NCBI GenBank assembly: GCA_900554775.1
Contig: USIK01000021.1
Span: 1 to 11,430 of the forward strand
Source of the DNA: an uncultured Oscillospiraceae bacterium
Lineage (GTDB): Bacteria > Bacillota > Clostridia > Oscillospirales > Acutalibacteraceae
Direction of reading: 5' to 3'
Length of the DNA: 11,430 nt
The notes below the pieces were generated by a model. The model did not search any database. It was not told where the DNA came from and saw only the letters and a program-made list of their open reading frames with translations. A program made the position numbers and the translations under genes. Positions within the stretch are counted from its first letter, which is position 1, and every line of letters begins with the position of its first letter. Below are positions 1 through 7,621 of this stretch, piece by piece.

Positions 1-559
1 TTCTTTCTTGTTTTTTAATTGTCATTTTAAATACAAGATCGAATTCCTTTTTTGTTTCTTCTAAAAGATGAACTGGATTTTTAAATATATGGCCTGCATA
101 TTCTATTGGTTTGCATTCATTTACTGAGTGTGACAAGCTTTTTTCTCTCATTGCATAGAAACTTAAAGCTATATAAACAGGGGCGATCTTATCCATTTTG
201 ATTTTAGGGTCCATGTCGTTTGTGTATTTATCATAAAATTTATCTAACGTAGCAGGTACGACGGTTTTATTTTTGAATTTTTTAATAAATGCTTCATAAA
301 ATTTTTCACTGTTTTCATCGAGTTTAAATGGTTTTAAAAGAATGGCGTCTCTGTATGAAATGGCCATTTTGTTCCATGCGGTGCCATATGTTTTTTCTTC
401 AGTTTTGTCTTTCTTGGCAACTTTTTTAACAAGTTTAACAAGAGCTTCAGCTGTTTTGCATTTTTTGCCTTCTACTATAACTCCGTCGCTTGTGGCTTTT
501 ATTTTGATTTTTTCTTTTACGCTTTTCATGCCTTTTTTCAATAGTGATGTAATGTTCAT
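1..559 (-). CDS. Lysine-rich protein of unknown function, C-terminus beyond the window
   Basis: An open frame of 186 codons runs from an ATG at 557-559 to the left edge with no stop, so the C-terminus is missing. An AGGAAG Shine-Dalgarno lies about 8 bases before the ATG. The visible protein starts MNITSLLKKGMKSVKEKIKI and is very rich in lysine. It has no signal peptide and no long hydrophobic segment, so it is probably cytosolic. The N-terminal third looks helical, and later parts contain aromatic-rich stretches such as KFYDKYTNDMD. I do not recognise a family. The gene follows the 163-residue unknown by about 21 bases and is most likely the third gene of the operon started at 2664-2692. 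Coding is well supported; function is not. Confidence 0.7.
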   Translation of the reverse strand, partial: MNITSLLKKGMKSVKEKIKIKATSDGVIVEGKKCKTAEALVKLVKKVAKKDKTEEKTYGTAWNKMAISYRDAILLKPFKLDENSEKFYEAFIKKFKNKTVVPATLDKFYDKYTNDMDPKIKMDKIAPVYIALSFYAMREKSLSHSVNECKPIEYAGHIFKNPVHLLEETKKEFDLVFKMTIKKQER

Positions 560-580
560 AACTTTTTCTTCCTTTCTTTT

Positions 581-1072
581 TTAAAATTCATATCCGCTTG
601 ATTCGAGAATTTCCAAGGAATTATCTCTGCCTGTGATTAAGTATTCTTTCTTTGTTTCTTTTTCAAAGTCCCAGGCCGCCTTTTCATCTTGCTTTGCTTT
701 GTTTCGCAGCTCCAAAATTAAGCTTTCGGGGCTGTTTTCTTCGAACTTTTCTTTTCCGCCCAAAGAATTCAAATATTTATCGCAAGCCTTGCAAAATGAA
801 TTTGCAAATCGCGCGCATTGCTCACCTCCAAATTTAGAATCATTGTCGCCTCGAGCCCGGCAGCTCATTATCATTGGCAGGTCTTTTACACTTCCCAAAA
901 ATTCATCATATGCCATTTTAAGCTCGATTAAAAACAGAGTGAAATTTCTTTTTGAAGTTTTTTCTTCATCTTTGAAATCGTTTAAGGTTTTCAAAATTTT
1001 TTTTATTAATAATTTATCCCATAAATACCGAGTGCTGCTCTTCAAAGAAGAATCATTTAAAGTGTAATCCAT
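581..1072 (-). CDS. Hypothetical 163-residue cytosolic protein
   Basis: The ATG at 1070-1072 is preceded by an AAGGGGG Shine-Dalgarno about 9 bases away; the stop is TAA. The protein (starting MDYTLNDSSLKSS) is hydrophilic and predicted mostly helical, with no signal peptide or membrane segment. A central patch holds several cysteines (MSCRARGD, EQCARFANSFCKACDKY), which could bind a metal or form disulphides, but the spacing matches no zinc motif I know. The C-terminal third is Glu/Lys-rich and may be coiled coil. It starts about 18 bases after the lipoprotein stop and ends about 21 bases before the next start, so the three genes are probably co-transcribed. Family not recognised. A plus-strand open frame over the same region is judged a shadow because it lacks a ribosome site and breaks this operon. 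Confidence 0.75.
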   Translation of the reverse strand: MDYTLNDSSLKSSTRYLWDKLLIKKILKTLNDFKDEEKTSKRNFTLFLIELKMAYDEFLGSVKDLPMIMSCRARGDNDSKFGGEQCARFANSFCKACDKYLNSLGGKEKFEENSPESLILELRNKAKQDEKAAWDFEKETKKEYLITGRDNSLEILESSGYEF

Positions 1073-1090
1073 TTTTTAGCGCCCCCTTAT

Positions 1091-2593
1091 CTAACTTTTT
1101 AGTTTTTTCCATTTGTCTATTCCGTATTCCGCAACACTGCTGTAATCTTCAAGGTTCCACGAAACTTTGCTAAGCAGGCTACTGATGATTTTCTTGCCAA
1201 CATCGTCGCACCATCCTTCAGGCGCTCCTTGGAAGGCCGCAGGCAAAATTTTGTTTTCTTTTACATATGTTGCCATTGATCTGTTAAGGGCATTGTCAAG
1301 CACGCTGCCGTCTTCAATGTCATAGGGCACATATCCGAATTCAGAAACAACATATTTTTGCGCTAAATCTGAGGTTTTGAGCCAAACAAGAAAATCTTGA
1401 GCAGCTTTTTTCTCTGCACTTGATGATTTTGCATTAATGCAATAGTATCTCGGCACGCTTAAAGTTAACGATTTACTTAAATTTTTATCGACGGTTTTGT
1501 TTGAACTTGAGATGTCATAATCTGTGACAGGGCTTTTTATTGGAACAAAAACGCACCTTTTTGCAACAGAAACATCGAAAACGCTTATATTGTCATAATC
1601 CGTGGTGCTGCCGAGCAAGAAAACGGATTTCCCATTTATGAAATTTTTGATTGATGGGGTAATGCCGTTTTTAGACGAGCTTATATAGTCTGTTCCTCTG
1701 CTCAGAATCCCGCTTGCCCCCGCGGTGTAAGTGCTAATCATATCAAGCATTTCGGTGTATTTATTAAGAGGATTTTCAAGCAAAGCAAGTTGGTTTTCAT
1801 CGGCAATTACTGCCTCTGCCGGCGAAGAAAAAATTGATGCGAGAATCGGGTTCATCAGGTAAGAGCCTGAAACTTTAGCATCCGGTGCAGGAATCGAGAA
1901 AACGCCTTTGAGTTTTTCGCTCAGTTCGCCGCGCGTGGCTGAAAATGAATAAGTTTTGCTGTTTAAAGTTACTTCTGAGGCCGAGCCCGAGCTAATGTAT
2001 GAGCTAAGTGCATCAACCAAAGCATTGAATTCTTCGTAAGAGCAATTTTGAAGGTCGTTTAGAACTTTTAAATATTTATCCCCTCCAAAAAGTGAGGCAA
2101 TCATTTTGGGGTCAACTATGAATCCATGGCCTTGCACGGTTGTGGGCACGCCGAAATTATCCGATGTATTCGAGCTTAATCTGAGCCCAGAAGGAATTTT
2201 ATTCACAACATTTTTAAAGTTTTCTTCGGTTGCGTTGTTAAAATCCCAGATACTTTCAACTTGCTGCCATTTTTCAAGTTCATCAATGCTTGAAACGGTG
2301 AAAATATCCGGCGGATATTCCGAATTGATGTAAGAATCCAGATTTTCTATTGTGTTATCGTCTTGCGTCGGCGTAACTGTCCTTATTATCACGCCGGTTC
2401 TTTTCGTGTATTCGTCGCACATTTCCCTGAAGGATTTCCCTATGCTTGTGTCACCGTTGTAAATAAAAATGTCATAGTCTTTCGTTTTAGATTCCTTCCC
2501 GGCGCTTTCGTTTTCCGAGCCGCTTTTGCACCCTGAAAGCATCATTAAACCTGCGCTGAGAATGCACATCGTAGTTTTAAAGTACTTCTTCAA
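1091..2593 (-). CDS. Extracellular solute-binding lipoprotein (ABC-transporter family 1-like)
   Basis: I start it at TTG 2591-2593, not at the longer ATG at 2698. A GGAG ribosome site lies 8 bases before this TTG, the lipoprotein signal then begins correctly (MKKYFKTTMCILSAGLMM), and the longer start lies upstream of the -35 box of its own promoter. The product is 500 residues. The lipobox LSGC places the lipidated cysteine at residue 22, followed by a Ser/Glu/Lys-rich tether. The mature part resembles family 1 extracellular solute-binding proteins (MalE/UgpB type), including the late FLVWLKTSDLAQKYV...FGYVPYD segment typical of that fold. It should sit on the outer face of the membrane and capture a ligand, possibly a sugar. 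No permease or ATPase gene is adjacent, so it is an orphan here. The ligand cannot be told. The stop is TAG. Confidence 0.85.
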   Translation of the reverse strand: MKKYFKTTMCILSAGLMMLSGCKSGSENESAGKESKTKDYDIFIYNGDTSIGKSFREMCDEYTKRTGVIIRTVTPTQDDNTIENLDSYINSEYPPDIFTVSSIDELEKWQQVESIWDFNNATEENFKNVVNKIPSGLRLSSNTSDNFGVPTTVQGHGFIVDPKMIASLFGGDKYLKVLNDLQNCSYEEFNALVDALSSYISSGSASEVTLNSKTYSFSATRGELSEKLKGVFSIPAPDAKVSGSYLMNPILASIFSSPAEAVIADENQLALLENPLNKYTEMLDMISTYTAGASGILSRGTDYISSSKNGITPSIKNFINGKSVFLLGSTTDYDNISVFDVSVAKRCVFVPIKSPVTDYDISSSNKTVDKNLSKSLTLSVPRYYCINAKSSSAEKKAAQDFLVWLKTSDLAQKYVVSEFGYVPYDIEDGSVLDNALNRSMATYVKENKILPAAFQGAPEGWCDDVGKKIISSLLSKVSWNLEDYSSVAEYGIDKWKKLKS

Positions 2594-2663
2594 AAAACCA
2601 TCTCCAAAAATCGATTTTGTTAAAAAGTAAATGCTTTGCACAAAAATAAAATTCATTGAAATG

Positions 2664-2692
2664 ATTATATATATATTATCTATATAAGTCAA
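2664..2692 (-). promoter_or_regulatory. Sigma-A-type promoter of the lipoprotein operon
   Basis: Read on the minus strand, TTGACT (2687-2692) and a perfect TATAAT (2664-2669) are separated by exactly 17 bases. This predicts a transcript start near 2657 and a leader of about 65 bases before the TTG start. It also shows that the upstream in-frame ATG at 2698 cannot be the start. Promoter function is inferred from consensus match only. Confidence 0.8.
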
Positions 2693-2700
2693 TAGCAAGG

Positions 2701-2737
2701 AGCAAAAATTTAATTATTTTTGTTCTAATTTTTTGCT
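2701..2737. repeat. Imperfect inverted repeat between divergent operons
   Basis: AGCAAAAATT (2701-2710) pairs with AATTTTTTGCT (2727-2737) across a 16-base spacer, with one bulged base. It lies just upstream of the lipoprotein promoter and upstream of spoIIIAA. It could be an operator or an AT-rich cruciform; there is no proof of function. Confidence 0.35.
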
Positions 2738-2751
2738 GCGTCCCATAGCTA
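2723..2751 (+). promoter_or_regulatory. Weak candidate sigma-E-like promoter for spoIIIA
   Basis: In Bacillus the spoIIIA operon is transcribed by mother-cell sigma-E, whose -10 box begins CATA. Here CATAGCTA (2744-2751) sits 13 bases after TTCTAATT (2723-2730). The -10 half is fair and the -35 half is poor. It ends about 25 bases before the spoIIIAA start, which is a plausible leader length. Confidence 0.25.
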
Positions 2752-2776
2752 TATTACTAGGAGAGTGAGGACAAGT

Positions 2777-3742
2777 ATGCTCAATAAAAAAGATGTAAAA
2801 ATTTTTGACAATCTCATAAATATTTTCCCCGAAAGATTAAGAAAATTTCTCCATGAGCTTCCTAGTGAAATAAAAGCTTCGGCTTTGGATATTAGGGTTA
2901 ATAAAAAAATCAGGGTTTTTTACGGGGATTCTTTTGTATCACTTAGCCCTGAAATTTCGGCGGAAGATATCAGCGCAATATTTAAAAAGCTTTGTGGTTA
3001 TTCGGTTTATAGCTTCCAAGAGCAGCTTAAAAACGGTTTTGTGACGTTCCCGGGCGGCCACAGAGTTGGAATTGCTTCAAGTGCGGTTCTGGAAAATGGA
3101 GTATTAACGGGGGTTAAAGACATTTCTTCGCTTAATTTGCGAATTGCCAGGGAGTTTAAAAATTGCTCGAAAAATATTTATGAAATCATAAAAAAAAGCA
3201 GCAAAGGCGCCTTGATTATTGGCCCGCCGCTTAGCGGGAAAACGACGATTCTTCGTGATTTGGCTAGGCTTTTTTCAAGCGAAAATAAAGTAACAATTGT
3301 TGATGAGCGCTTTGAAATTGCAGCTTGCAGTGAAGGCGAGGCCCAGATGGACGTTGGAAGCAGCGATGTGCTTAGCGGGTTTTCTAAACCCGAAGGGATT
3401 CTAAGGGCTGTTAGGTGCCTTTCGCCAAATGTGATAATTTGCGATGAAATTGGCACTTTTAAAGAAGCAAAAGCCATAAACGAAGCTTTGAATTCCGGAG
3501 TTAAAGTTGTTGCTAGTATTCACGCTTTGGGTGAAAAAGAAATCCTTAAAAAGCCGCAAGTTCTCTTGCTTCTTTACTCTGGCGCTTTTGATAAAATCAT
3601 TATTTTAAGCAGTGTTTTGATTGGAAATGTAGAAAAAATTTTGGAAGTCAACGAGGTGGTTCGAAGTGAAGATTTTAGGAATAATTTTTCTTGTTTTTGC
3701 GGGTGGAATGGTCGGAACGGCTTTTTGGCGGCGCAGCCTTGA
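2777..3742 (+). CDS. spoIIIAA: Stage III sporulation protein AA, secretion-type ATPase
   Basis: SpoIIIAA is the predicted motor ATPase of the SpoIIIA-SpoIIQ complex that links mother cell and forespore. It is related to the ATPases of type II/IV secretion. The 321-residue product shows Walker A GPPLSGKT (149-156) and Walker B VIICDEIG (D223, E224), with the conserved SFQEQLKNGFVTFPGGHRVG region before them. I prefer ATG 2777 over GTG 2765: GAGG lies 6 bases before the ATG, while the AGGAG is too close to the GTG. The body matches the family to about residue 295 (VEKILEVNEVV). The last roughly 25 residues are read from inside spoIIIAB in another frame and look unlike a conserved tail. Codon 296 is CGA (3662-3664), one transition from TGA, so the natural stop may have been lost. 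First gene of the operon; stop TGA. Confidence 0.93.
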   Translation: MLNKKDVKIFDNLINIFPERLRKFLHELPSEIKASALDIRVNKKIRVFYGDSFVSLSPEISAEDISAIFKKLCGYSVYSFQEQLKNGFVTFPGGHRVGIASSAVLENGVLTGVKDISSLNLRIAREFKNCSKNIYEIIKKSSKGALIIGPPLSGKTTILRDLARLFSSENKVTIVDERFEIAACSEGEAQMDVGSSDVLSGFSKPEGILRAVRCLSPNVIICDEIGTFKEAKAINEALNSGVKVVASIHALGEKEILKKPQVLLLLYSGAFDKIIILSSVLIGNVEKILEVNEVVRSEDFRNNFSCFCGWNGRNGFLAAQP

Positions 3743-4166
3743 ACACATAAAATTCCTGGAGGAATATATTTCGCTTATTTTAGAAATCAAAACCGAGATT
3801 AAATACACCCGAAAAACGCTTTTTCAAATCCTCAAAGGCTACGGTAGCGGCAAGTTCCTTTCTCCGGTTATTGATAAATGCATGGAGTTTTCCAACACTT
3901 GCAGCTTTGAAACCGCATGGCAGAAGGCTTTTTCGAGGCTTAGTAAAAATTATTTTTTGAGCAGTGAAGAAGAAAACTTGGTTAAGAATTTTGCTTTGAA
4001 GTTGGGCGGCTCAGATGCTGTATCGCAAGAAAACTACTGCGACTATAATATTTCTCTTATGAAGCCTTTTTTGGAAACAGCGCTTAAAAACAAAGCGAAA
4101 AACAAAAATTTGCCTATAATTCTCGGCTTTTGCATCAGCCTTATTGTTTCGATTGTTTTGATTTAA
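3666..4166 (+). CDS. spoIIIAB: Stage III sporulation protein AB
   Basis: SpoIIIAB is a membrane component of the mother-cell SpoIIIA complex; part of it has a fold like GspF of type II secretion. The start is GTG 3666 with GAGGTGG 6 bases upstream. The first residues (MKILGIIFLVFAGGMVG) form the expected N-terminal membrane segment, followed by a long helical region (LEEYISLILEIKTEIKYT) typical of the family. A second hydrophobic segment closes the protein (LPIILGFCISLIVSIVLI). Length is 166 residues, close to the Bacillus protein of about 170. It overlaps the end of spoIIIAA by 77 bases, which is unusually long. The gene itself appears intact and ends in TAA. Confidence 0.93.
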   Translation: MKILGIIFLVFAGGMVGTAFWRRSLEHIKFLEEYISLILEIKTEIKYTRKTLFQILKGYGSGKFLSPVIDKCMEFSNTCSFETAWQKAFSRLSKNYFLSSEEENLVKNFALKLGGSDAVSQENYCDYNISLMKPFLETALKNKAKNKNLPIILGFCISLIVSIVLI

Positions 4167-4191
4167 ATTTACCACGGGAAGGACGTTACAC

Positions 4192-4386
4192 ATGAACATA
4201 GACCTTATTTTTAAAATAGCCGCTGTGGGAATAATCGTTGCGGTTTTGAACCAAGTTTTGATTCGCTCCGGCAGGGAAGAACAAGCAATGATGACCACTT
4301 TAGCGGGGTTGATAGTGGTTTTAATGATGATAGTTCAGCAAATAGACGTTTTGTTCAGGACCATAAAATCGGTTTTTGACCTTTAA
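4192..4386 (+). CDS. spoIIIAC: Stage III sporulation protein AC
   Basis: This is a small two-span membrane protein of the SpoIIIA complex, 64 residues, the usual size. The sequence begins MNIDLIFKIAAVGIIVAVLN and contains the family signature SGREEQAMMTTLAGL between the two hydrophobic segments, ending in FRTIKSVFDL. A GGGAAGG ribosome site lies about 9 bases before the ATG. The short gap after spoIIIAB and the order AB-AC-AD match Bacillus and clostridia. SpoIIIAC and SpoIIIAD are thought to act together in the membrane; their exact role is unsettled. The gene is intact, stop TAA. Confidence 0.94.
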   Translation: MNIDLIFKIAAVGIIVAVLNQVLIRSGREEQAMMTTLAGLIVVLMMIVQQIDVLFRTIKSVFDL

Positions 4387-4409
4387 AATTTAGGAATTAG
4401 GTGAAAAAA

Positions 4410-4808
4410 ATGAAAGCGATGAGCATAATTGTTGTAATTTCTGTGGTGGCTTCTTTTTCGGTTATTTTGAAAAAATATGCTAAAGAATATTCCCTTGTGG
4501 TCAATATTCTCGTTGGTTTTGCGGTTATTGCTTATCTTGTTTCGAATTTCGTCCCTGTTTTCAACGAAATTAAAAACTTCATGAACTTGGCAAAAATCCC
4601 GGGAAAGTATTCTTCAGTGCTTTTTAAATCTTTGGGAATATGTTTTGTTACGCAATTTGCGTCGGATTCCTGCAAAGATGCCGGCGAAATTTCTTTGGCT
4701 TCGAAGGTTGAAACTGTTGGTAAATTTGCGATTGTGAGCATTGCGCTTCCACTTTTTGACGAAGTAACCGGTCTTGCGCTCAAGTTCATGGGAGCGGGCT
4801 TGCTATGA
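4410..4808 (+). CDS. spoIIIAD: Stage III sporulation protein AD
   Basis: This is a multi-span membrane protein of the SpoIIIA complex. I start it at ATG 4410, which has AGGTGA 5 bases upstream; GTG 4401, three codons earlier, is also possible because of the AGGA before it. The product is about 132 residues, like the Bacillus protein. Hydrophobic spans lie near residues 3-20, 27-45 and 100-120. The conserved middle stretch FASDSCKDAGEISLASKVE is the family hallmark (compare GAQITRDAG..SIASKIE in Bacillus, from memory). The stop TGA overlaps the spoIIIAE start as ATGA, which suggests translational coupling. Intact. Confidence 0.93.
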   Translation: MKAMSIIVVISVVASFSVILKKYAKEYSLVVNILVGFAVIAYLVSNFVPVFNEIKNFMNLAKIPGKYSSVLFKSLGICFVTQFASDSCKDAGEISLASKVETVGKFAIVSIALPLFDEVTGLALKFMGAGLL

Positions 4809-5938
4809 AAAAGTTTAGAATTTTTGTCTTGATTTTTTCTTTGGTTTTTCTTTTTGCTCCGGTGGCTTTTGCTGAAAATTTTGAAGAAATTTACACCGAG
4901 CAATTCAAATTGAGCGGAGCGGCGGAAATTGAAAAAGCAGTGCCCAAAGAATCAAGAGAGACGCTTGAAAAAATGGGAATAGACGTAGAAAATCCCGCAG
5001 AAATGCTTAATTTTGACTTGAAAAAAATTTTAGCTTCAATAGTGCAAACCGTAAAAGAAAAGATTTCTTTTCCTTTCGGCTCATTTTTGTCAATCACGGC
5101 TATTATGCTTCTTTTCGTGCTTGTGCAGAGCATTTACCCTCCGCTTAGAAATAAGGAAATGTCTCGGGTGCTTAATTTGGTTAGCTCTCTTTGCATCTCA
5201 ATTTGCATTATAAGCCCCGCTGTTAAAACGATTTCGCTGGTTTCTTTGGTTATTAAATCGGCTTGCAATTTCATTTTTTGCTATGTTCCAGTGATGTCTA
5301 CTATTATGATTGCCTCGGGGCAGAGCATTTGCGCGGCTTCTTACCATACTTTCATAATTTTCGCCGGGCAGATTATTTCGCGCCTTTCGGAGGATTTTTT
5401 AATGCCGCTTTTAAATGTTCTTTTGGGGCTTTGCGTTGTTTGCTCGATTTCTCCGCATTTGAAGCTCGGTGAAATTTGCAAGATGGTCATGAAAACGCTT
5501 AAAAATGTTTTGGAATTTTTCTCGGTGGTATAAACGAGCATCCTCACTTTGCAAAATTTGGTGGCAAGTTCGGGCGATAGCTTGAAGTCAAGTTTAGCGA
5601 AATGCGTTTTGGGCCAGTGCGTCCCGATAGTTGGGGGAATGGTCAGCGATGCTTACTCGACGGTTCAAGGTTCCATTCGTCTTTTGCAGTCCGGCGTTGG
5701 TGCTTTTGGAGTTTTCGCGGGAGCGGTCGTTTTTTTGCCGGCGTTTGCTCAGTGTGGCCTTTGGATTATATTTCTAAATTTTTCGAAGTGTATTGGTGAT
5801 GTTTTGGAGCTTAAAAATATTTCTTCACTTATTAAATCCGTCGCGAGTGTTATGTCAACGGTGATGGCAATTCTAGTTTTCTCGTTTGTTATTCTTGTTG
5901 TTTCGTGCGTTGTAATGCTCGTTATAGGAGGAAAATAA
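4805..5938 (+). pseudogene. spoIIIAE: Stage III sporulation protein AE, interrupted by an in-frame TAA
   Basis: SpoIIIAE is the large polytopic membrane protein of the SpoIIIA complex. The frame starts at ATG 4805 with GGAG 10 bases upstream. It has a signal peptide (MKKFRIFVLIFSLVFLFAPV, cleavage near AFA-E), an extracytoplasmic region, then several membrane spans. At codon 243 a TAA (5531-5533) cuts the frame. The same frame then continues without a gap to the natural TAA at 5936-5938, and this second part clearly belongs to the family (SILTLQNLVASSGDS, VPIVGGMVSDAY). Full length would be 377 codons, near the usual 390-400. No indel is needed: one base change explains it. The only nearby restart is a TTG at 5549 with no ribosome site, so an independent second half is unlikely. 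Most likely a recent nonsense mutation or a base error. Confidence 0.9.
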
Positions 5939-6417
5939 TGGAAAATATCAGAAATTGGGCCGCAATGCTTTCTCTAACGGCTGTCATTTGCACTCTTTTC
6001 GAAATTTTTGTTCCTCCGGGCAAGGTGGGCAAGAGCATGCGTATGGTCATAAGCCTTTTTGCTGTTTGCCTTGCGGTTTTCCCGCTGGTTTCGGCTTTCA
6101 GGAATTTCAAATTGGAATTTAATAATTTAATTTCAAATGCAAAACCAAAGCTTTCGACGAAATTTGCGGATAATGTTGAAACTCAAGCCTCGGATCTTAT
6201 TTCAGGGAATATAAAGGTTGTTGTGCGGTCACTTTTGAGAGAAATTGGAGTAACTTCAAAAAAAATTGAAATTTTTATGGATAAGAATCCTGAGGGCTGC
6301 ATAGTAATGATTAGGTGCAAAATATATATCGAAAAAGAGTTTGAAAATTTCAAGCCTCAGATTCAAAAAGAAATCAAAAATAGGCTTAACATTGAGGTAG
6401 ATGTGATTGAAGTTTAA
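5938..6417 (+). CDS. spoIIIAF: Stage III sporulation protein AF
   Basis: The start is ATG 5938, with ATAGGAGG 7 bases upstream and a one-base overlap (TAATG) with the spoIIIAE stop. An upstream in-frame GTG at 5905 is rejected because it lies within the end of spoIIIAE. The 159-residue product has two N-terminal hydrophobic spans (around residues 8-22 and 34-52) and a soluble C-terminal domain. That domain ends in the family's ring-building-like alternation of strand and helix (CIVMIRCKIYIEKEFENF ... IQKEIKNRLNIEVDVIEV). It is shorter than Bacillus SpoIIIAF (about 206) but typical of clostridia. SpoIIIAF is proposed to form a ring in the channel between the two membranes. Intact, stop TAA. 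Confidence 0.92.
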   Translation: MENIRNWAAMLSLTAVICTLFEIFVPPGKVGKSMRMVISLFAVCLAVFPLVSAFRNFKLEFNNLISNAKPKLSTKFADNVETQASDLISGNIKVVVRSLLREIGVTSKKIEIFMDKNPEGCIVMIRCKIYIEKEFENFKPQIQKEIKNRLNIEVDVIEV

Positions 6418-6433
6418 AAAGGAGGAAGGGTTT

Positions 6434-6994
6434 GTGGATTTTAAAGAATTTTTGAAAAAAAGTTTAAATGGAAAAGATTTTCAGAAATATGCTGTGATTT
6501 TAGGCTTTTCAGGGATTTCGCTGATTTTTGTTTCTAGTTTTTTTAAACCTGAAGTGAAAAGCTGCGATGCAAAACCTAACAAAAAAATTGCTTCTGAGCA
6601 AAAAAGAGGGGAGCTTGAAAAAAGCCTTGAAGGCATTGTTTCCGGCATTAAAGGCGCTGGGAATTGCCGAGTTTTAATAACTCTTGAGAGCGGCGCCGAG
6701 ACGGTTTATGCTACCGAAGCACGCAAGAACAACGAGGCCAGCGAGGATAAATCAAGCGGCGACATAATGCGCAAAAGAGAAACTAACGACTGCGAAAAAA
6801 AGTTCATAACGGTTAAAGATTCTTCAGGAACAGAGCACGCTTTAGCAGTCACTGAGATAGAACCAAAAGTGAAAGGAGTGGTTGTGATTTGCCCGGGAGG
6901 AGATGACGCTGTGGTTAAAAAAAGAATAGTCGAAGCAACGACCACGGCTCTTAACATAAGCTCTGCGCGGGTTTGCGTGACTAAATCAGGATGA
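6434..6994 (+). CDS. spoIIIAG: Stage III sporulation protein AG
   Basis: SpoIIIAG forms a large ring in the intermembrane space and is related to ring proteins of secretion systems and flagella. The start is GTG 6434, with AAGGAGG 8 bases upstream; a TTG at 6407 within the end of spoIIIAF has no such site. The 186-residue product has a short cytosolic N-terminus and a membrane span near residues 17-36 (YAVILGFSGISLIFVSSFF). Next come a hydrophilic linker and the ring domain with the conserved GAGNCRVLITLESG and EPKVKGVVVICPGGDD segments, and a helix ending NISSARVCV. The gene is intact (stop TGA). A 50-base gap separates it from spoIIIAH, the widest gap in the operon; I see no clear promoter in it. 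Confidence 0.93.
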   Translation: MDFKEFLKKSLNGKDFQKYAVILGFSGISLIFVSSFFKPEVKSCDAKPNKKIASEQKRGELEKSLEGIVSGIKGAGNCRVLITLESGAETVYATEARKNNEASEDKSSGDIMRKRETNDCEKKFITVKDSSGTEHALAVTEIEPKVKGVVVICPGGDDAVVKKRIVEATTTALNISSARVCVTKSG

Positions 6995-7044
6995 ATTTTT
7001 CATGTATTTAATTATTGTAAAGAAAAAATTTGGAGGAGTAAAAA

Positions 7045-7611
7045 ATGAAATTTCGTAAACGTCAAATTATTTTAGCATCATTAATAGCTGCGCTTGGAAC
7101 AGCGGTTTACCTTAACTGGCAATTCACAGGGGATAAAAATTTTGAAGTTAGCAATATGCTTCAATCCACCGAGGAGCTTGGCGAAGCAAGATATGTAAAT
7201 AACAATGATTTTTCAGATTAAGATTCATCTTCGTCTTCGCAACAATCTGTTTCAGATAAAACTAAAAAATATTTTGCTGAAGCTCAAATAAACCGCCAAA
7301 AAGCTCACGAATATTCTGAGGAAAAACTCAAAAATCTTCTTTCAATGCCAAATATCAACCCCGAAACAAAAGAAAAAATCACAAAAGGAATTGATTCAAT
7401 CGCAAAAACCGCAACTGAGGAATCGAATATTGAAAATTTGATTAAATCAAAAGGTTTTTCGGAATGCCTAGTGTGCATAGAAAATGATGAATGCAATGTT
7501 GTTGTAAACCCGGGCAGTGTGAGCGAAAATTCTGCGATTATAATAAGAGACATTGTTTCCGGCCAATCAGATATAGCTGCAAGCAAGATTAAAATAATTG
7601 AGGCAAAATAG
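7045..7611 (+). pseudogene. spoIIIAH: Stage III sporulation protein AH, interrupted by an in-frame TAA
   Basis: SpoIIIAH spans the mother-cell membrane and binds forespore SpoIIQ through its YscJ/FliF-like domain. The frame starts at ATG 7045 after a TGGAGGAG site. The first 58 codons are canonical: RKRQ, then a membrane span with the signature AALGTAVYLNWQF. Codon 59 is TAA (7219-7221), in a Ser/Asp/Gln-rich linker (NNNDFSD-stop-DSSSSSQQS). The same frame then continues to TAG 7609-7611 with the expected helix (YFAEAQINRQKAHEYSEEKL) and ring domain (CLVCIENDECNVVVNPG). Total would be 188 codons. The TAA removes the whole SpoIIQ-binding domain. An ATG at 7345 lies too far from its GAGGA to be a convincing restart. 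One base change from GAA, TCA, AAA or CAA would give this TAA. Confidence 0.9.
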
Positions 7612-7621
7612 CAAAAGAAAA

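Noticed and set aside
342..584. 80-residue plus-strand hydrophobic open frame
   Set aside because: It is the complement of the lysine-rich gene at 1-559; Lys codons read backwards give Phe/Leu, so the apparent membrane protein is an artefact.
633..1067. 144-residue plus-strand open frame
   Set aside because: It lies opposite the 163-residue minus-strand gene, has no ribosome site, and its composition (Phe/Ser/Leu-rich) is that of an antisense shadow.
2594..2698. 35-residue N-terminal extension of the lipoprotein to ATG 2698
   Set aside because: It lies across the promoter, lacks a ribosome site, and would spoil the lipoprotein signal peptide.
5549..5938. Independent gene for the second half of SpoIIIAE
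   Set aside because: The TTG at 5549 has no Shine-Dalgarno and the sequence is the direct in-frame continuation of spoIIIAE.
7345..7611. Independent gene for the C-terminal domain of SpoIIIAH
   Set aside because: The ATG lies inside the conserved helix-domain continuation and the nearest GAGGA is over 20 bases away.
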